The notes: generated by a model not told the origin, from the sequence alone. 64,000 bases of DNA from Candidatus Krumholzibacteriia bacterium (GCA_016744705.1 JADGDU010000011.1:62001-126000), one strand, 5' to 3'. Numbered from the stretch's first letter, positions 10,201 to 19,777 are shown. Program-made: numbers and translations.

Positions 10201-10384
10201 CAAATTGCGTGAAGACAGCCGATCATACGATCTGCTGGGTTACCTGAACATCAAACCGCGCACGTTCTACATGGCGCGTATTCGGAACCCGAATCCAGCC
10301 ATCACTCCCGCATCTCATGCAGGAGAGCACGGTGGCGAACATGATGCCGGCCATGACGCAAGTCATGATGCAGCTCACGGATAA
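7298..10384 (+). CDS. actB: Alternative complex III subunit ActB, molybdopterin-oxidoreductase-like and ferredoxin fusion
   Basis: The 1028-residue protein fuses the two ActB modules. A Tat-type motif (TRRRFLQ, residues 46-52) precedes a molybdopterin-oxidoreductase-fold domain (to about residue 700), which in this family carries no cofactor. The C-terminal part holds iron-sulfur motifs: CNGCNACILGC near 778, CVQCEMAPCEQVC near 834, CVGTRYCSNNC near 867, CSYC near 915 and CAETC near 946. The protein ends in a His-rich tail. In known alternative complex III this subunit takes electrons from quinol oxidised at the membrane subunits and passes them to the ActA haems. GGGAAGG lies about 6 bases before the ATG. 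Confidence 0.95.
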   Translation: MSEIMNDQSGKNYWRSLQELADTDEFRDQLENEFPGGIDAPVSGMTRRRFLQVMSASIAMVSLAGCRWPEETIMPYAKRPEGMDPGTTQRFATTMEMGPVSTAVLATSYDGRPIKIDGNPDFKLSQGATSAFAQASVLDLYDPNRSVAVIRRDGSTITNPSWDDFLAEAKNLKRTTKKMAVLTEVTTSPAAWYTMGRMASKGAKIYTWEAVCRVGEIKGAAQAFGTPAKTQLDLTKAQVIVDFDANMMQDHPTALRNARQFAEGRRAETGHMNRLYCYENSFSITGGQADHRFPTVAGDIGAAVWALAAELVLAEGLPLPAGAGFTRNDLKKWQHHHAGTEHVGALAKDLMANRGHSLLLAGMRQSADVHAMVYALNEALGNAGNAISYLPMEMPAFQDLSQLVADLNAGKFETLVILGGNPVYNAPVDLKFGVAMMKAANRVHLSDSDNATSQLCTWHIPRAHYLESWGDAMAWDGTYMAVQPLIQPLFGGKTTGEVLSALNSRKPSKAYDVIRSSFANMVNGSPRVPKNNAAFEKRWKRFMHDGHMNLNGGPVASALPLKGNAIAAPAIGHGLSAENLEVSFALDQSVFDGRFANNAWLQELPDFMTKLTWDNAALISPATADELDVKHGDLVELDYAGNKLEMAVYVLPGQAKYSVTLNLGYGRDDSGQVAQGAGFDTYKLRTWKNQNSAEGLKITPTGGSYQLATTQDHHAIDTAGADEIQKRVPALVREGTLDDYNSHPEFVDHLGLHHPPLVSLWKEHEYNGHKWGMAIDLNVCNGCNACILGCQSENNVAVVGKDEVARGREMSWLRLDRYFMGDMEDPTCVQQPVGCVQCEMAPCEQVCPVAATMHTDEGLNAMVYNRCVGTRYCSNNCPYKVRRFNWFNNFEDLTDVERLVLNPDVTVRARGVMEKCSYCVQRIEGARVTARVEGRDIQDGDITPACAETCPVDAITFGDLNDSKSRVSKLREDSRSYDLLGYLNIKPRTFYMARIRNPNPAITPASHAGEHGGEHDAGHDASHDAAHG

Positions 10385-10418
10385 GAATGCGTGATTTAAC
10401 GGAACTGGAGCCTGAAGT

Positions 10419-11875
<1,457 letters not shown>

Positions 11876-11876
<1 letters not shown>

Positions 11877-12418
11877 TGAGTAACTTGTACGGTTTGATGG
11901 TGGAATTTGAAGATGTTCCCGACCTGGTGCACGCTGTGGAGAAATGCCGTGACCAAGGTTTCAAAAATTGGGATGTGCACACTCCTTTCCCTGTGCATGG
12001 CATGGATGCGGCCATGGGTATTAAGGGAACCCAGCTGCCTTTCATTGTTTTGGGCGGTGGCATCACGGGGTTTTCCCTGGCCACTCTCATGCAATGGTGG
12101 ATGAACGCTGTGGATTACCCTTTCATCATTTCGGGAAAACCCTTGTTCGGTATTCCGGCCAACATTCCCATCATGTTTGAGTTGACGGTGCTGCTTTCGG
12201 CATTCGCCGCTTTCTTCGGCATGTGGATTTTGAATGGTTTGCCCAAGTGGTACCATCCCCTGTTCACCAATTATCGATTCCGCCGGGCCACCCAGGATCG
12301 CTTCTTCATTGTTGTGGAAGCCAAAGATCCGAAGTTCCAGCTGGAAAAGACCCGCGAATTCCTGTCATCTCTGGGTGGGAATGTGGTTGAGGAAGTCAAC
12401 GAAAGTGCGGAGGACTGA
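11876..12418 (+). CDS. actD: Alternative complex III subunit ActD (DUF3341)
   Basis: The 180-residue protein has an N-terminal soluble ferredoxin-like region beginning with GLMVEFEDVPDLVHAVEK. Two closely spaced membrane helices follow (about residues 58-80 and 97-120), then a soluble tail. This is the DUF3341/ActD pattern. ActD is a structural membrane subunit of alternative complex III and carries no known cofactor. It overlaps actC by one base and is 3 bases from actE. Confidence 0.92.
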
Positions 12419-12421
12419 CCG

Positions 12422-13072
12422 ATGCCCCGTCCGATTATCTACGTCCTTCTCTTTCTTGTGGCAGTGAGCCTGATCCCCATGGGGATGGTCTACAAGTCTC
12501 AGGCAACCAGACGACGCGGCACTCCGCGAATTCAGGTTGTTTATGACATGGATCAGCAGTTCAGTTTCAAGGCCCAGCAGGAGAACCCTTTCTTTGCCGA
12601 TGGCATGGCCATGCGCAGCCAGGTTGAGGGCACCGTTGCCCGGGGAATGTTGCAGGATAATCCTGTGCTTTTCACCGGCACCACTGATGGCGATACCATG
12701 TGGGTGGAAACTATCCCAGTGGAAGTGACCCGGGAATTTCTGGATAGAGGCCAGGATCAGTTCAATGTTTTCTGTGCCCCATGCCACGGCCTCAGTGGCA
12801 ATGGCAATGGCCCAGTGAATATTCGCGCCACCGAATTGGCCGAAGGAACCTGGACCCCTCCCACAGATGTGGCCGCCCAGACGGTTGTCGATCAACCAGC
12901 GGGTAAAATTTACAATACGATCAAGAACGGCATCCGTAATATGCCGGCCTATGGTCCCCAAATCAGTCCGGAAGACCGTTGGGGCATTGTGGCCTATGTG
13001 CGGGCCATCCAGGCTTCGCGCGGTTCGGATGTTGGCGACCTCTCTGAGGACGCACGGAAACAATTGCAATAA
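12422..13072 (+). CDS. actE: Alternative complex III subunit ActE, monohaem cytochrome c
   Basis: The 216-residue protein has an N-terminal hydrophobic segment (residues 4-22), then a periplasmic class I cytochrome c domain. CAPCHG is at about 118-123 and the distal ligand is probably the Met in RNMPAYGP. ActE is the mobile or exit haem subunit of alternative complex III. Unlike many ActE proteins it shows no clear lipobox Cys, so it may be anchored by an uncleaved helix. A 69-base gap precedes actF. Confidence 0.9.
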   Translation: MPRPIIYVLLFLVAVSLIPMGMVYKSQATRRRGTPRIQVVYDMDQQFSFKAQQENPFFADGMAMRSQVEGTVARGMLQDNPVLFTGTTDGDTMWVETIPVEVTREFLDRGQDQFNVFCAPCHGLSGNGNGPVNIRATELAEGTWTPPTDVAAQTVVDQPAGKIYNTIKNGIRNMPAYGPQISPEDRWGIVAYVRAIQASRGSDVGDLSEDARKQLQ

Positions 13073-13141
13073 CGCTCGCTTCGGCGGGCCTGTACCTGAT
13101 CCTGCGCCGGTGAATTAACCGGCCAGCATGGGGAGAATGAC

Positions 13142-14347
13142 TTGGCTCATAACGTTCCCAGCATTAATGACACCAAAATCACCATGGGTGGTTTTGGTCA
13201 GAAGGTGCTTTCAATCAGTGCGATCATCGGTGTGGTCGGTTTGGCCGCTACCATTGGTCTAGGTTTTGCTGAGGGTGATGGCTTTCGTCACTTCGGTTAT
13301 TCCTACCTGATTAACTTTGCATTTTTTCTGAGCATCAGCCTCGGTGCTCTGGTGTTTTTGCCCATCATGTATTTGACCAAATCCAGCTGGAGCATTGTAG
13401 TGCGCCGGATGATTGAGGTTGTGGCTGCCGTCTTGCCGGTGATGGCTGTGATGGCTGTTCCGGTGATCATTCTGGCCAGTCAAATTTACGGTTGGGCCAC
13501 TCCGGGCGAATTGGAAAGCCACGGCATGGGCCACAAGGCTGTCTTCCTCAGCAAACCCTGGTTTATCTTTCGCTGGGTGCTGTACTTTGTCGTCTGGACT
13601 GCGGTCAGCTGGTTCTACTGGCGCAACAGTGTCAAACAGGATGAAGACGGCGATTTGAAACTGACCCGGCGCTTGGAGAATTACAGTGGATTCTGTCTCC
13701 TGGCCAGCGCGCTGACAATCGCCCTGGCGGCTTTTGATCTGCTGATGAGTGTGGACTACGTCTGGTTCAGCACCATGTTTGGTGTCTATTACTGGGCCGG
13801 TGGTTTTGTCTCTTTCTTTGCCGTGCTGACCTTGATGACCATGGGGTTGCAAAACTCCGGTCGTCTGACAAAAATCATCAGTCCTGAGCATTTTCACGAT
13901 TACGGAAAATTGATGTTCGGCTTCACTTTTTTCTGGGGTTACATCGCCTTCAGCCAGTACATGCTTTACTGGTATGCCAATGTGCCTGAAGAAACAGCCT
14001 GGTACCTGCTGCGCTTCCAAAATGGATGGGGCAATGTGGGATGGGTGACTCTGTTTGCTACCTTCTGTCTGCCGTTCCTGGGACTCATCTCTCGGTTCGC
14101 CAAACGCAGAAGAAAGATTCTGGCCTTCTGGGCCGTATGGATCATCGTGGCCCAATGGATCAACCTGTACTGGGTTGTCATGCCCGAATTCAGCCATTCC
14201 TTTACCATCAGTCTGATGGACCTGACCGGCTTTATCGGTGTGGGCGGAATCTGGTTTGCTGGAATAACCAAGCTCGCGACAGGAGCACCCCTGGTGCCAG
14301 TCAAAGACCCACGCTTGGATGAAAGTCTGCGCTTCGAAAACGCATAG
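13142..14347 (+). CDS. actF: Alternative complex III subunit ActF, integral membrane protein
   Basis: The 401-residue protein has about ten membrane helices and is paralogous to ActC (NrfD-like fold). It contains the family's YYWAGGFVSFFAVL and HFHDYGKLMFGFTFFWGYIAFSQY-type segments. In alternative complex III it lies beside ActC and is thought to contribute to proton handling. The start is a TTG at 13142: GGGGAGA lies 5-6 bases upstream at 13130-13136, and the nearby ATGs are in other frames. Confidence 0.92.
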   Translation: MAHNVPSINDTKITMGGFGQKVLSISAIIGVVGLAATIGLGFAEGDGFRHFGYSYLINFAFFLSISLGALVFLPIMYLTKSSWSIVVRRMIEVVAAVLPVMAVMAVPVIILASQIYGWATPGELESHGMGHKAVFLSKPWFIFRWVLYFVVWTAVSWFYWRNSVKQDEDGDLKLTRRLENYSGFCLLASALTIALAAFDLLMSVDYVWFSTMFGVYYWAGGFVSFFAVLTLMTMGLQNSGRLTKIISPEHFHDYGKLMFGFTFFWGYIAFSQYMLYWYANVPEETAWYLLRFQNGWGNVGWVTLFATFCLPFLGLISRFAKRRRKILAFWAVWIIVAQWINLYWVVMPEFSHSFTISLMDLTGFIGVGGIWFAGITKLATGAPLVPVKDPRLDESLRFENA

Positions 14348-14385
14348 AACCTAGCCAGTTCCTTTGGAACGACAGGGAGAGGACA

Positions 14386-14682
14386 ATGGCCCAGGCCAAC
14401 CAAAAAGATAGATTCAATTTACCCGCGGTGGTGCTCATCACCCTCGCGGTGCTGATCTTTGTTTATGCACTTTCCCTGTTTCTACGGGGTGGGTTTCTGA
14501 AATGCCAGGATATGGAATTTCAGGCAAAGGTGATGAATGAAGAGAACACCGTGATTGCGGATCAGATGGCCGAACAAAAAGCCATCCTGGATGAAGGGTA
14601 TCATTGGATTGACCAGTCAAACGGCAAGGTTGGTGTTCCCATCGAGGACGCCAAGGCTCTAGTGGTTAACAAGGGCAACTAA
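14386..14682 (+). CDS. Small one-helix membrane protein of the act/oxidase operon
   Basis: The 98-residue protein has a short cytoplasmic N-terminus, one membrane helix (about 12-32) and a periplasmic tail. The tail contains GYHWIDQSNGKVGVPIEDA. A tail of the form 'Y-W-hydrophobic-D-x-x-x-G-x-V-x-hydrophobic-P-I-x-x-A' recurs in small proteins encoded beside terminal oxidases and SCO proteins in several phyla, so I think it is an accessory subunit of the following complex. Its position between actF and the subunit II-like gene supports this. It has no haem or metal motif. Confidence 0.7.
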   Translation: MAQANQKDRFNLPAVVLITLAVLIFVYALSLFLRGGFLKCQDMEFQAKVMNEENTVIADQMAEQKAILDEGYHWIDQSNGKVGVPIEDAKALVVNKGN

Positions 14683-14702
14683 GCTCGAAAGGAATCATAA
14701 TT

Positions 14703-15692
14703 TTGAGTGGAGCAATGCATTTCGTGGGCGCGGGCAAATTGTCCGCCTGGTTACCCCCGGACGCCTCATATCAAGCTGCCCAGATGGACAGCGCCTTTTA
14801 CGGCATCTATCTGGCTGCTGCTTTTGCCGTGGTTTTTGTGTTGGGTTTGGCGGCGGTATACGTCTTCAAATTTCGGCGAAAAAATGACAGCGAAAAGGCT
14901 TTCCAAACCGGTAAGGCCAATGTGGTTTTCCAAGCGGTATGGGTTCTGTGTGCAGTGGGCCTGGCTCTCTACACTTTCACCCTCGACTTTTGTGGCTTTA
15001 TGGACCGGACCGTGGCTCCGGGCAATGCGCTGCAAATTGAAGTCACTGCCAGCCAGTGGAAATACGACTTTGCCTATCCCAACGGTCACGTGGCCGATAC
15101 TTTGCACGTGGTCATGGGCGAACCTGTGCAATTGAAAATAAACTCTGCTGATGTGGTTCATAGCATCACCATTCCTGCTCTGCGCCTTAACCAGGCCGCT
15201 ATTCCCGGGCAGGAGACCACCTCTTGGTTCACAGCCGATACTCCCGGCACTTATGATGTTCGCAGCAACATCTACAGTGGTGATGGTTTTCCCGGCATGC
15301 AGACCGCCCTGGTATCCCATACGGTTAAGGAATACGAAACCTGGATGGCCACCGTCACTGATATTTTTGCCGGACGAACCATGGAAGAAGTGGGGCAGAT
15401 GCTCTACGACACCCAGGGTTGCAAAGCCTGTCACAGCGTTGACGGCAGCAAACTCGTCGGTCCTTCTCTGAAGGATGTCTACGGTAATACTTTCGCCACC
15501 AAAGAAGGGGTGGATATTCTCGTGGACGATGCTTACGTCAGGGAGTCTCTGTACACACCCAACGTTTCAGTTATCGCCGGGTACGAGCCCGTCATGACTC
15601 CGTATGAGGGCAAGTTGAATGACAAAGAAGTTGAGGCCATCACGGCCTGGCTGAAATCTATCTCCAAATTTGCCCAGCAGGAGGGGAATTAA
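14703..15692 (+). CDS. Cytochrome c oxidase subunit II-like protein with fused cytochrome c domain, CuA site lost
   Basis: The 329-residue protein has two N-terminal membrane helices (about 30-55 and 75-95), a cupredoxin domain and a C-terminal cytochrome c domain. The C-terminal domain has CKACH at 240-244 and a likely Met ligand at 298. The cupredoxin aligns well with subunit II (VVHSITIPALRLNQAAIPG, with the first CuA His at 153), but the CuA loop reads RSNIYSGDGFPGM. Both Cys are Ser (188, 192), Glu is Ile (190) and the second His is Phe (196); only Met199 remains. It should therefore bind haem c but not CuA. The likely start is TTG 14703, about 9 bases after AAAGGA; ATG 14715 is possible. 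The stop codon abuts the next ATG. Confidence 0.9.
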   Translation: MSGAMHFVGAGKLSAWLPPDASYQAAQMDSAFYGIYLAAAFAVVFVLGLAAVYVFKFRRKNDSEKAFQTGKANVVFQAVWVLCAVGLALYTFTLDFCGFMDRTVAPGNALQIEVTASQWKYDFAYPNGHVADTLHVVMGEPVQLKINSADVVHSITIPALRLNQAAIPGQETTSWFTADTPGTYDVRSNIYSGDGFPGMQTALVSHTVKEYETWMATVTDIFAGRTMEEVGQMLYDTQGCKACHSVDGSKLVGPSLKDVYGNTFATKEGVDILVDDAYVRESLYTPNVSVIAGYEPVMTPYEGKLNDKEVEAITAWLKSISKFAQQEGN

Positions 15693-17210
15693 ATGAGTAA
15701 CTTCTCCACCCTGGATCATAAAAAAATTGCCATGATGTTCCTTGGCTGGACCATGGGAATGTTTCTGTTTGGCGGAATTTTCGCCGGTTATTTCAAGTTC
15801 ATGTCCTACAGCGGAAGAGGCGTGGACCAAGCCACTCTGGACCAGATGCTCACCTATCATGGGATCATCATGGTCTTCATGTTCCTCATCCCGTTGATCC
15901 CTTCGGTGCTGGGATATTTCCTGCTGCCCCTCCAATTGGGCGCCCGGGATATGGCTTTACCGAGGTTGTCACGCTGTAGTCTGCGGTTCTATGCCATTGG
16001 CGTCATCCTGTTGCTGGGGTCTCTGGTGACCTGCCCGGTGGGTACCGGTTGGACTTTCACCACGCCTTATTCTCTCATTGATGGCGGGGCCTTTACTCTG
16101 CTGGCTGTGGGGCTGCTCTTTATGGCATTGAGCTGGGTTTCCACCGGCATCAATTTCATTGTGACGGTGCACCACAAACGGGCCAAGGGTATGGGGTATT
16201 TTGATATGCCCATTCTTTCCTGGTCTCTGTACCTGACTTCTTATGTACTGGTGATTTGTGGCCTGTTGCTGGGCATTGTCATCATGTATCTGGCCGGGGC
16301 TGTGGCCACAGGAAGAGGGCCTTTCAGTGGCGGAGTCAATCCGCTGAATTGGCAATCCTACTTCTGGTTCATCACCACTCCCGCTGCGTATTTTGCCATC
16401 ATTCCTGCCATGGGTATTATCACGGAAGTAATTGCAGGTATCAGCCGGAAGGCCGTCACTGGCTATCGCACTGTGGTGGGGTCGATGATTGCTTTACTGG
16501 CCGTCAGTTTTGTCACCTGGGGTGTGCACCTTATTGGCTTTGGACAGGAAGCCTCTCTCAGTTTTGTTTTTGGAGCCTTGTCTCTTCTGGCCGTCGTACC
16601 TGTCTCGTTGATTGTTTATAGCTGGCTGGCCACCCTTAACCGTGGCGCCATTTTTTGCGGTGCTCCCACCACCTATGTTTTGGCTTTCCTGCTTAACGGC
16701 GGCATCGGTGCCATGTTGGGTCTGTTCCTGACCAACATGTCCGTGGGTAGTTACCTTTCGGCCACTCTCTTTACCACCGCGCATCTGCATTATCTGATGA
16801 TGGGTGGAGTCTTTGGTTCGATGCTGGCCGGATTACATTTCTGGTGGCCTAAATTCACCGGGCGTATGTACAATCAGAATATTGCCCGACTGGGCGCAGT
16901 GTTGTATCTGGTGGGCTTGAATCTGGCCTTTTTCCCTCAGGTCATCATGGGAGCTAAAGGCTTGGCCCAGGGCGCCCACTTGGTACCTGTGGAGCTGGCC
17001 GGTATGCAAAACCTGTCCTTTGTGGGCATGGCCTTGTTGATTGCCGGGTTGTCCATGGCAGTGGTGAACCTGATGTCCTCTGTCACTCATGGGCCTTTGG
17101 CTTCTGCCAATCCCTGGGGTGCAACCACTTTGGAATGGAAGACCGATTCTCCACCACCGGCAAACAATTTTGCCGAGCTCCCGGAGGGTGGAGACAGCTA
17201 TTCATTTTGA
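15693..17210 (+). CDS. Haem-copper oxidase subunit I-like protein lacking a CuB site
   Basis: The 505-residue polytopic protein (12 predicted helices) is clearly homologous to oxidase subunit I. The low-spin haem ligands are present (His56 in TYHG, His366), and so is the high-spin haem ligand (His364 in TAHLHY). The copper site is not. HPEVY is replaced by TPAAY at 229-233, removing a CuB His and the proton-path Glu while keeping Tyr. The His-His pair is Val278-His279 (WGVHL). The K-channel Lys is Ile307 (VSLIV). The RR pair near the haem propionates is also gone. It may hold two haems but should not reduce O2 in the usual way. No subunit III or IV, SCO or haem a synthase gene is nearby. A strong terminator follows. 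Confidence 0.92.
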   Translation: MSNFSTLDHKKIAMMFLGWTMGMFLFGGIFAGYFKFMSYSGRGVDQATLDQMLTYHGIIMVFMFLIPLIPSVLGYFLLPLQLGARDMALPRLSRCSLRFYAIGVILLLGSLVTCPVGTGWTFTTPYSLIDGGAFTLLAVGLLFMALSWVSTGINFIVTVHHKRAKGMGYFDMPILSWSLYLTSYVLVICGLLLGIVIMYLAGAVATGRGPFSGGVNPLNWQSYFWFITTPAAYFAIIPAMGIITEVIAGISRKAVTGYRTVVGSMIALLAVSFVTWGVHLIGFGQEASLSFVFGALSLLAVVPVSLIVYSWLATLNRGAIFCGAPTTYVLAFLLNGGIGAMLGLFLTNMSVGSYLSATLFTTAHLHYLMMGGVFGSMLAGLHFWWPKFTGRMYNQNIARLGAVLYLVGLNLAFFPQVIMGAKGLAQGAHLVPVELAGMQNLSFVGMALLIAGLSMAVVNLMSSVTHGPLASANPWGATTLEWKTDSPPPANNFAELPEGGDSYSF

Positions 17211-17235
17211 TTACTAATTGAAAACTGAATTTAAT

Positions 17236-17274
17236 AAGACCAGCCGCTGAAATTTCAGCGGCTGGTCTTTTTTT
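17236..17274 (+). terminator. Intrinsic terminator of the act/oxidase-like operon
   Basis: A perfect inverted repeat (GACCAGCCGCTGAAA at 17238-17252 with TTTCAGCGGCTGGTC at 17253-17267, extended by AA/TT) is followed by seven T at 17268-17274. It separates the complex III operon from nosZ, so nosZ needs its own promoter. Confidence 0.93.
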
Positions 17275-17386
17275 GTAACTACCGTATAAACAGGACCTTG
17301 AGGTGTTATATTGGAAAAAGCCCTTAACTGCGTGGGATTTATCATGTTGATCGATAACCTTCGGTCAAAGAAATACAATTAAAAGG

Positions 17387-17414
17387 TTGAATTGTAACCC
17401 TGTAGAGCGATAAT
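17387..17414 (+). promoter_or_regulatory. Candidate promoter of nosZ
   Basis: TTGAAT (17387-17392) and GATAAT (17409-17414) are 16 bases apart, which is sigma-70-like. It lies downstream of the operon terminator and about 60 bases before nosZ. No good FNR palindrome was found; TTGATC at 17347 lacks a second half. Prediction only. Confidence 0.4.
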
Positions 17415-17476
17415 GTTTGCTTCAGATTGCTCTGTTCCAGCAATCATGATTTTTCACCTGTTTTTGGGAGGATAAG

Positions 17477-19777
17477 ATGAAGTTCTTTTCCAAGCTTGCG
17501 GTGGCTCTGCTGTTTGTCGCTTTGGTCGGCATGACAATCAGCCCCAGCCCTGCCAATGCACAATCGGCCCTTCAAAAAGTTATGAAGGATCGCGGCCTTA
17601 CTGAGAAGGATATGCTGGCAGCAGCAAAGACCTACACTCCCACCGGCGGACGCGATGAGTACATCGTCTGTAGCTCCGGTGGTCAAAGTGGCCAAATCAT
17701 GTTTTACGGGATTCCCTCCATGCGGATCCTGAAGTACGTGGCCGTCTTCACTCCCGAACCCTGGCAGGGTTACGGATTTGATGATGAGTCCAAAGCTGTG
17801 CTGGCCCAGGGCCGCATTAACGGCAAGGACATCACCTACGGTGATACTCACCATCCTGCCTTCTCCGAAACTGACGGCAACTACGATGGAAAGTTTATTT
17901 TTATCAACGACAAAGCCAACCCCCGTATTGCCGTGGTTGATCTGCACGATTTTGAGACCAAACAGATCGTCGTTAACCCCTTCTTCAAATCGGATCACGG
18001 TGGATGTTTTGTTACGCCCAACACTGAGTACATCATGGAAGCCAGCCAGTATGCTGCTCCCTACACCAGCGATTTCGTTCCTCTGAGCGAATTCAACGAA
18101 AAGTACCGTGGCGGACTGACATACTGGAAATTCAACAAGGATATCGGCCGCATCGAGCCCGACAACTCCTTTACTTTTGAAATGCCTCCTTACAGCCAGG
18201 ATCTTTCCGATGCCGGTAAGGGACCCAGCTATGGTTGGGGTTTCAACAACTCCTTCTGCACCGAACGTTATGTTGGCGGTATCGAGAAGGGTCGTCCGCC
18301 ATACGAAGCCGGTTGCTCCTCCAAGGACACCGATTTCCTGCACGTGACCAACTGGTTGAAAGCCGAAGAATTGGTTAAGGCCGGAAAAGTAAAAAAAGTA
18401 AATGGCGCCTATCTGATCACCATGGAGCAGTCCATCAAAGAGGGCCTCATGTACCTGATACCTGAGCCCAAAAGCCCTCATGGCGTTGATGTGACTCCCG
18501 ACGGATTGCACATGATTGTAGCCGGTAAGCTGGATAGCCACGCTTGGGTTTACAGCTTTGAAAAAATCATGAAGGCCATCAAAGACAAAAACTTTGAAAG
18601 CCACGATCCCTACGGTATTCCCATCATCTCTCTGGATGTTGCTCTGGAACGCTCGGTCAACGTTGGCCTGGGCCCTCTGCACAACCAATTTGATTCTGTT
18701 GATGGTGTCCTGTACACCTCGATCTACGTTGATTCGCAGATCACCAAGTGGAACTACAAAACTGGTAAAGTGCTCGATACTTTGCCCATCCACTATAATG
18801 TTGGTCACCTCATGACCATGGAAGGCGATACCCAGACTCCTGACGGAAAATACCTGGTAGCCTTGAACAAATTGTCCATCGATCGTTTCAACCCGGTGGG
18901 ACCTCTGCATCCTCAGAACCACCAGTTGATCGACATCAGCGGCTCCCAGATGGAACTGCTTTATGACATGCCTGTGCCTTTGGGTGAGCCTCACTATGCT
19001 GCGGCCATCAAAGCAGATAAACTGCAACCTGCCGTACGTTACAAGGTTGGTTGGGACAGCCGCACCGATCAGAAAAGCCCCTATCGCTGCCGCGCCGGCC
19101 GTGAAAAAATTGTGCGTGAAGACGGTGTTGTGCATGTGTACGGTACCCTTATCCGCTCGCACATTACTCCCGAGACCATCGAAGTGTACGAAGGTGAAAC
19201 TGTTTCGATTCACCTGACCAACCTCGAGCGTGCTCAGGATGAGACCCACGGTTTCGCCATGTACAGCCAGAATGTCCAGCTGTCCGTGGAACCGGGTAAA
19301 ACCGTTTCTACCACTTTCGTTGCTGACAAAGCCGGTGTGTATCCTTATTACTGCACCGAGTTCTGCTCTGCACTGCACCTCGAGATGCAGGGTTATCTGC
19401 TGGTTATGCCTAAGGGTTATAAGCCGGATGACGGACCTATCGAAGATGGCGTGAAATACACCAAGGCTGATTACGAAGCCCAGGTTGCAACCAACGTTGC
19501 CACCCAGGACGTTATCAACCAGGTTGTTGGTTTCATCACCAGCCAGAACTACCAGGACTTCCCTCCTGTGGTCAGCTTGGTTGAAGATGCCACAGATCAG
19601 CTCGGTTTTGCTGAAGAATCCAAAGGCAAAGCTGAAGCGGCCGCGGCCAAGGGTGATTACCAGAACGCTATGCTCTGGGCCAACCAGTGGTGGCAGTATC
19701 AGGTTAAGACGGCAGACATTGGTCTGCGCGCCAAAACCTATCTCGAAGAACACGATTCCAAAACAGTCAAAAAGTGA
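17477..19777 (+). CDS. nosZ: Nitrous oxide reductase, clade II (Sec-type) with helical C-terminal extension
   Basis: The 766-residue periplasmic enzyme reduces N2O to N2 with electrons from cytochrome c. It has a Sec signal (about 1-28, ending SPANAQ) with no twin arginine, as in clade II. The seven-bladed propeller carries CuZ histidines, for example in DTHHPAF, SPHGVDV and NVGHLM. The cupredoxin CuA domain has His591 (DETHGF) and CTEFCSALHLEM, with ligands at 626, 630, 634 and 637. All CuA ligands are intact. About 118 residues follow the CuA domain; they are helix-rich (KGKAEAAAAKGDYQNA, WWQYQVK), contain no CXXCH and are absent from classical NosZ. GGGAGG lies 8 bases before the ATG. Confidence 0.97.
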   Translation: MKFFSKLAVALLFVALVGMTISPSPANAQSALQKVMKDRGLTEKDMLAAAKTYTPTGGRDEYIVCSSGGQSGQIMFYGIPSMRILKYVAVFTPEPWQGYGFDDESKAVLAQGRINGKDITYGDTHHPAFSETDGNYDGKFIFINDKANPRIAVVDLHDFETKQIVVNPFFKSDHGGCFVTPNTEYIMEASQYAAPYTSDFVPLSEFNEKYRGGLTYWKFNKDIGRIEPDNSFTFEMPPYSQDLSDAGKGPSYGWGFNNSFCTERYVGGIEKGRPPYEAGCSSKDTDFLHVTNWLKAEELVKAGKVKKVNGAYLITMEQSIKEGLMYLIPEPKSPHGVDVTPDGLHMIVAGKLDSHAWVYSFEKIMKAIKDKNFESHDPYGIPIISLDVALERSVNVGLGPLHNQFDSVDGVLYTSIYVDSQITKWNYKTGKVLDTLPIHYNVGHLMTMEGDTQTPDGKYLVALNKLSIDRFNPVGPLHPQNHQLIDISGSQMELLYDMPVPLGEPHYAAAIKADKLQPAVRYKVGWDSRTDQKSPYRCRAGREKIVREDGVVHVYGTLIRSHITPETIEVYEGETVSIHLTNLERAQDETHGFAMYSQNVQLSVEPGKTVSTTFVADKAGVYPYYCTEFCSALHLEMQGYLLVMPKGYKPDDGPIEDGVKYTKADYEAQVATNVATQDVINQVVGFITSQNYQDFPPVVSLVEDATDQLGFAEESKGKAEAAAAKGDYQNAMLWANQWWQYQVKTADIGLRAKTYLEEHDSKTVKK

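Noticed and set aside
7298..10384. ActB as an active molybdenum oxidoreductase
   Set aside because: The whole operon context is alternative complex III, in which this domain carries no molybdenum cofactor.
13259..14197. 312-codon minus-strand open frame across actF
   Set aside because: Shadow frame of a membrane-protein gene; no family features.
15693..17210. Assignment of the subunit I homologue as a nitric oxide reductase
   Set aside because: NOR-type enzymes keep the three metal-binding His of the second site; this protein keeps only one, so neither CuB nor FeB binding is expected.
17347..17366. Possible FNR/NnrR site upstream of nosZ (TTGATC to GGTCAA)
   Set aside because: The half-sites are too far apart for the FNR/CRP spacing, and the centre does not match.
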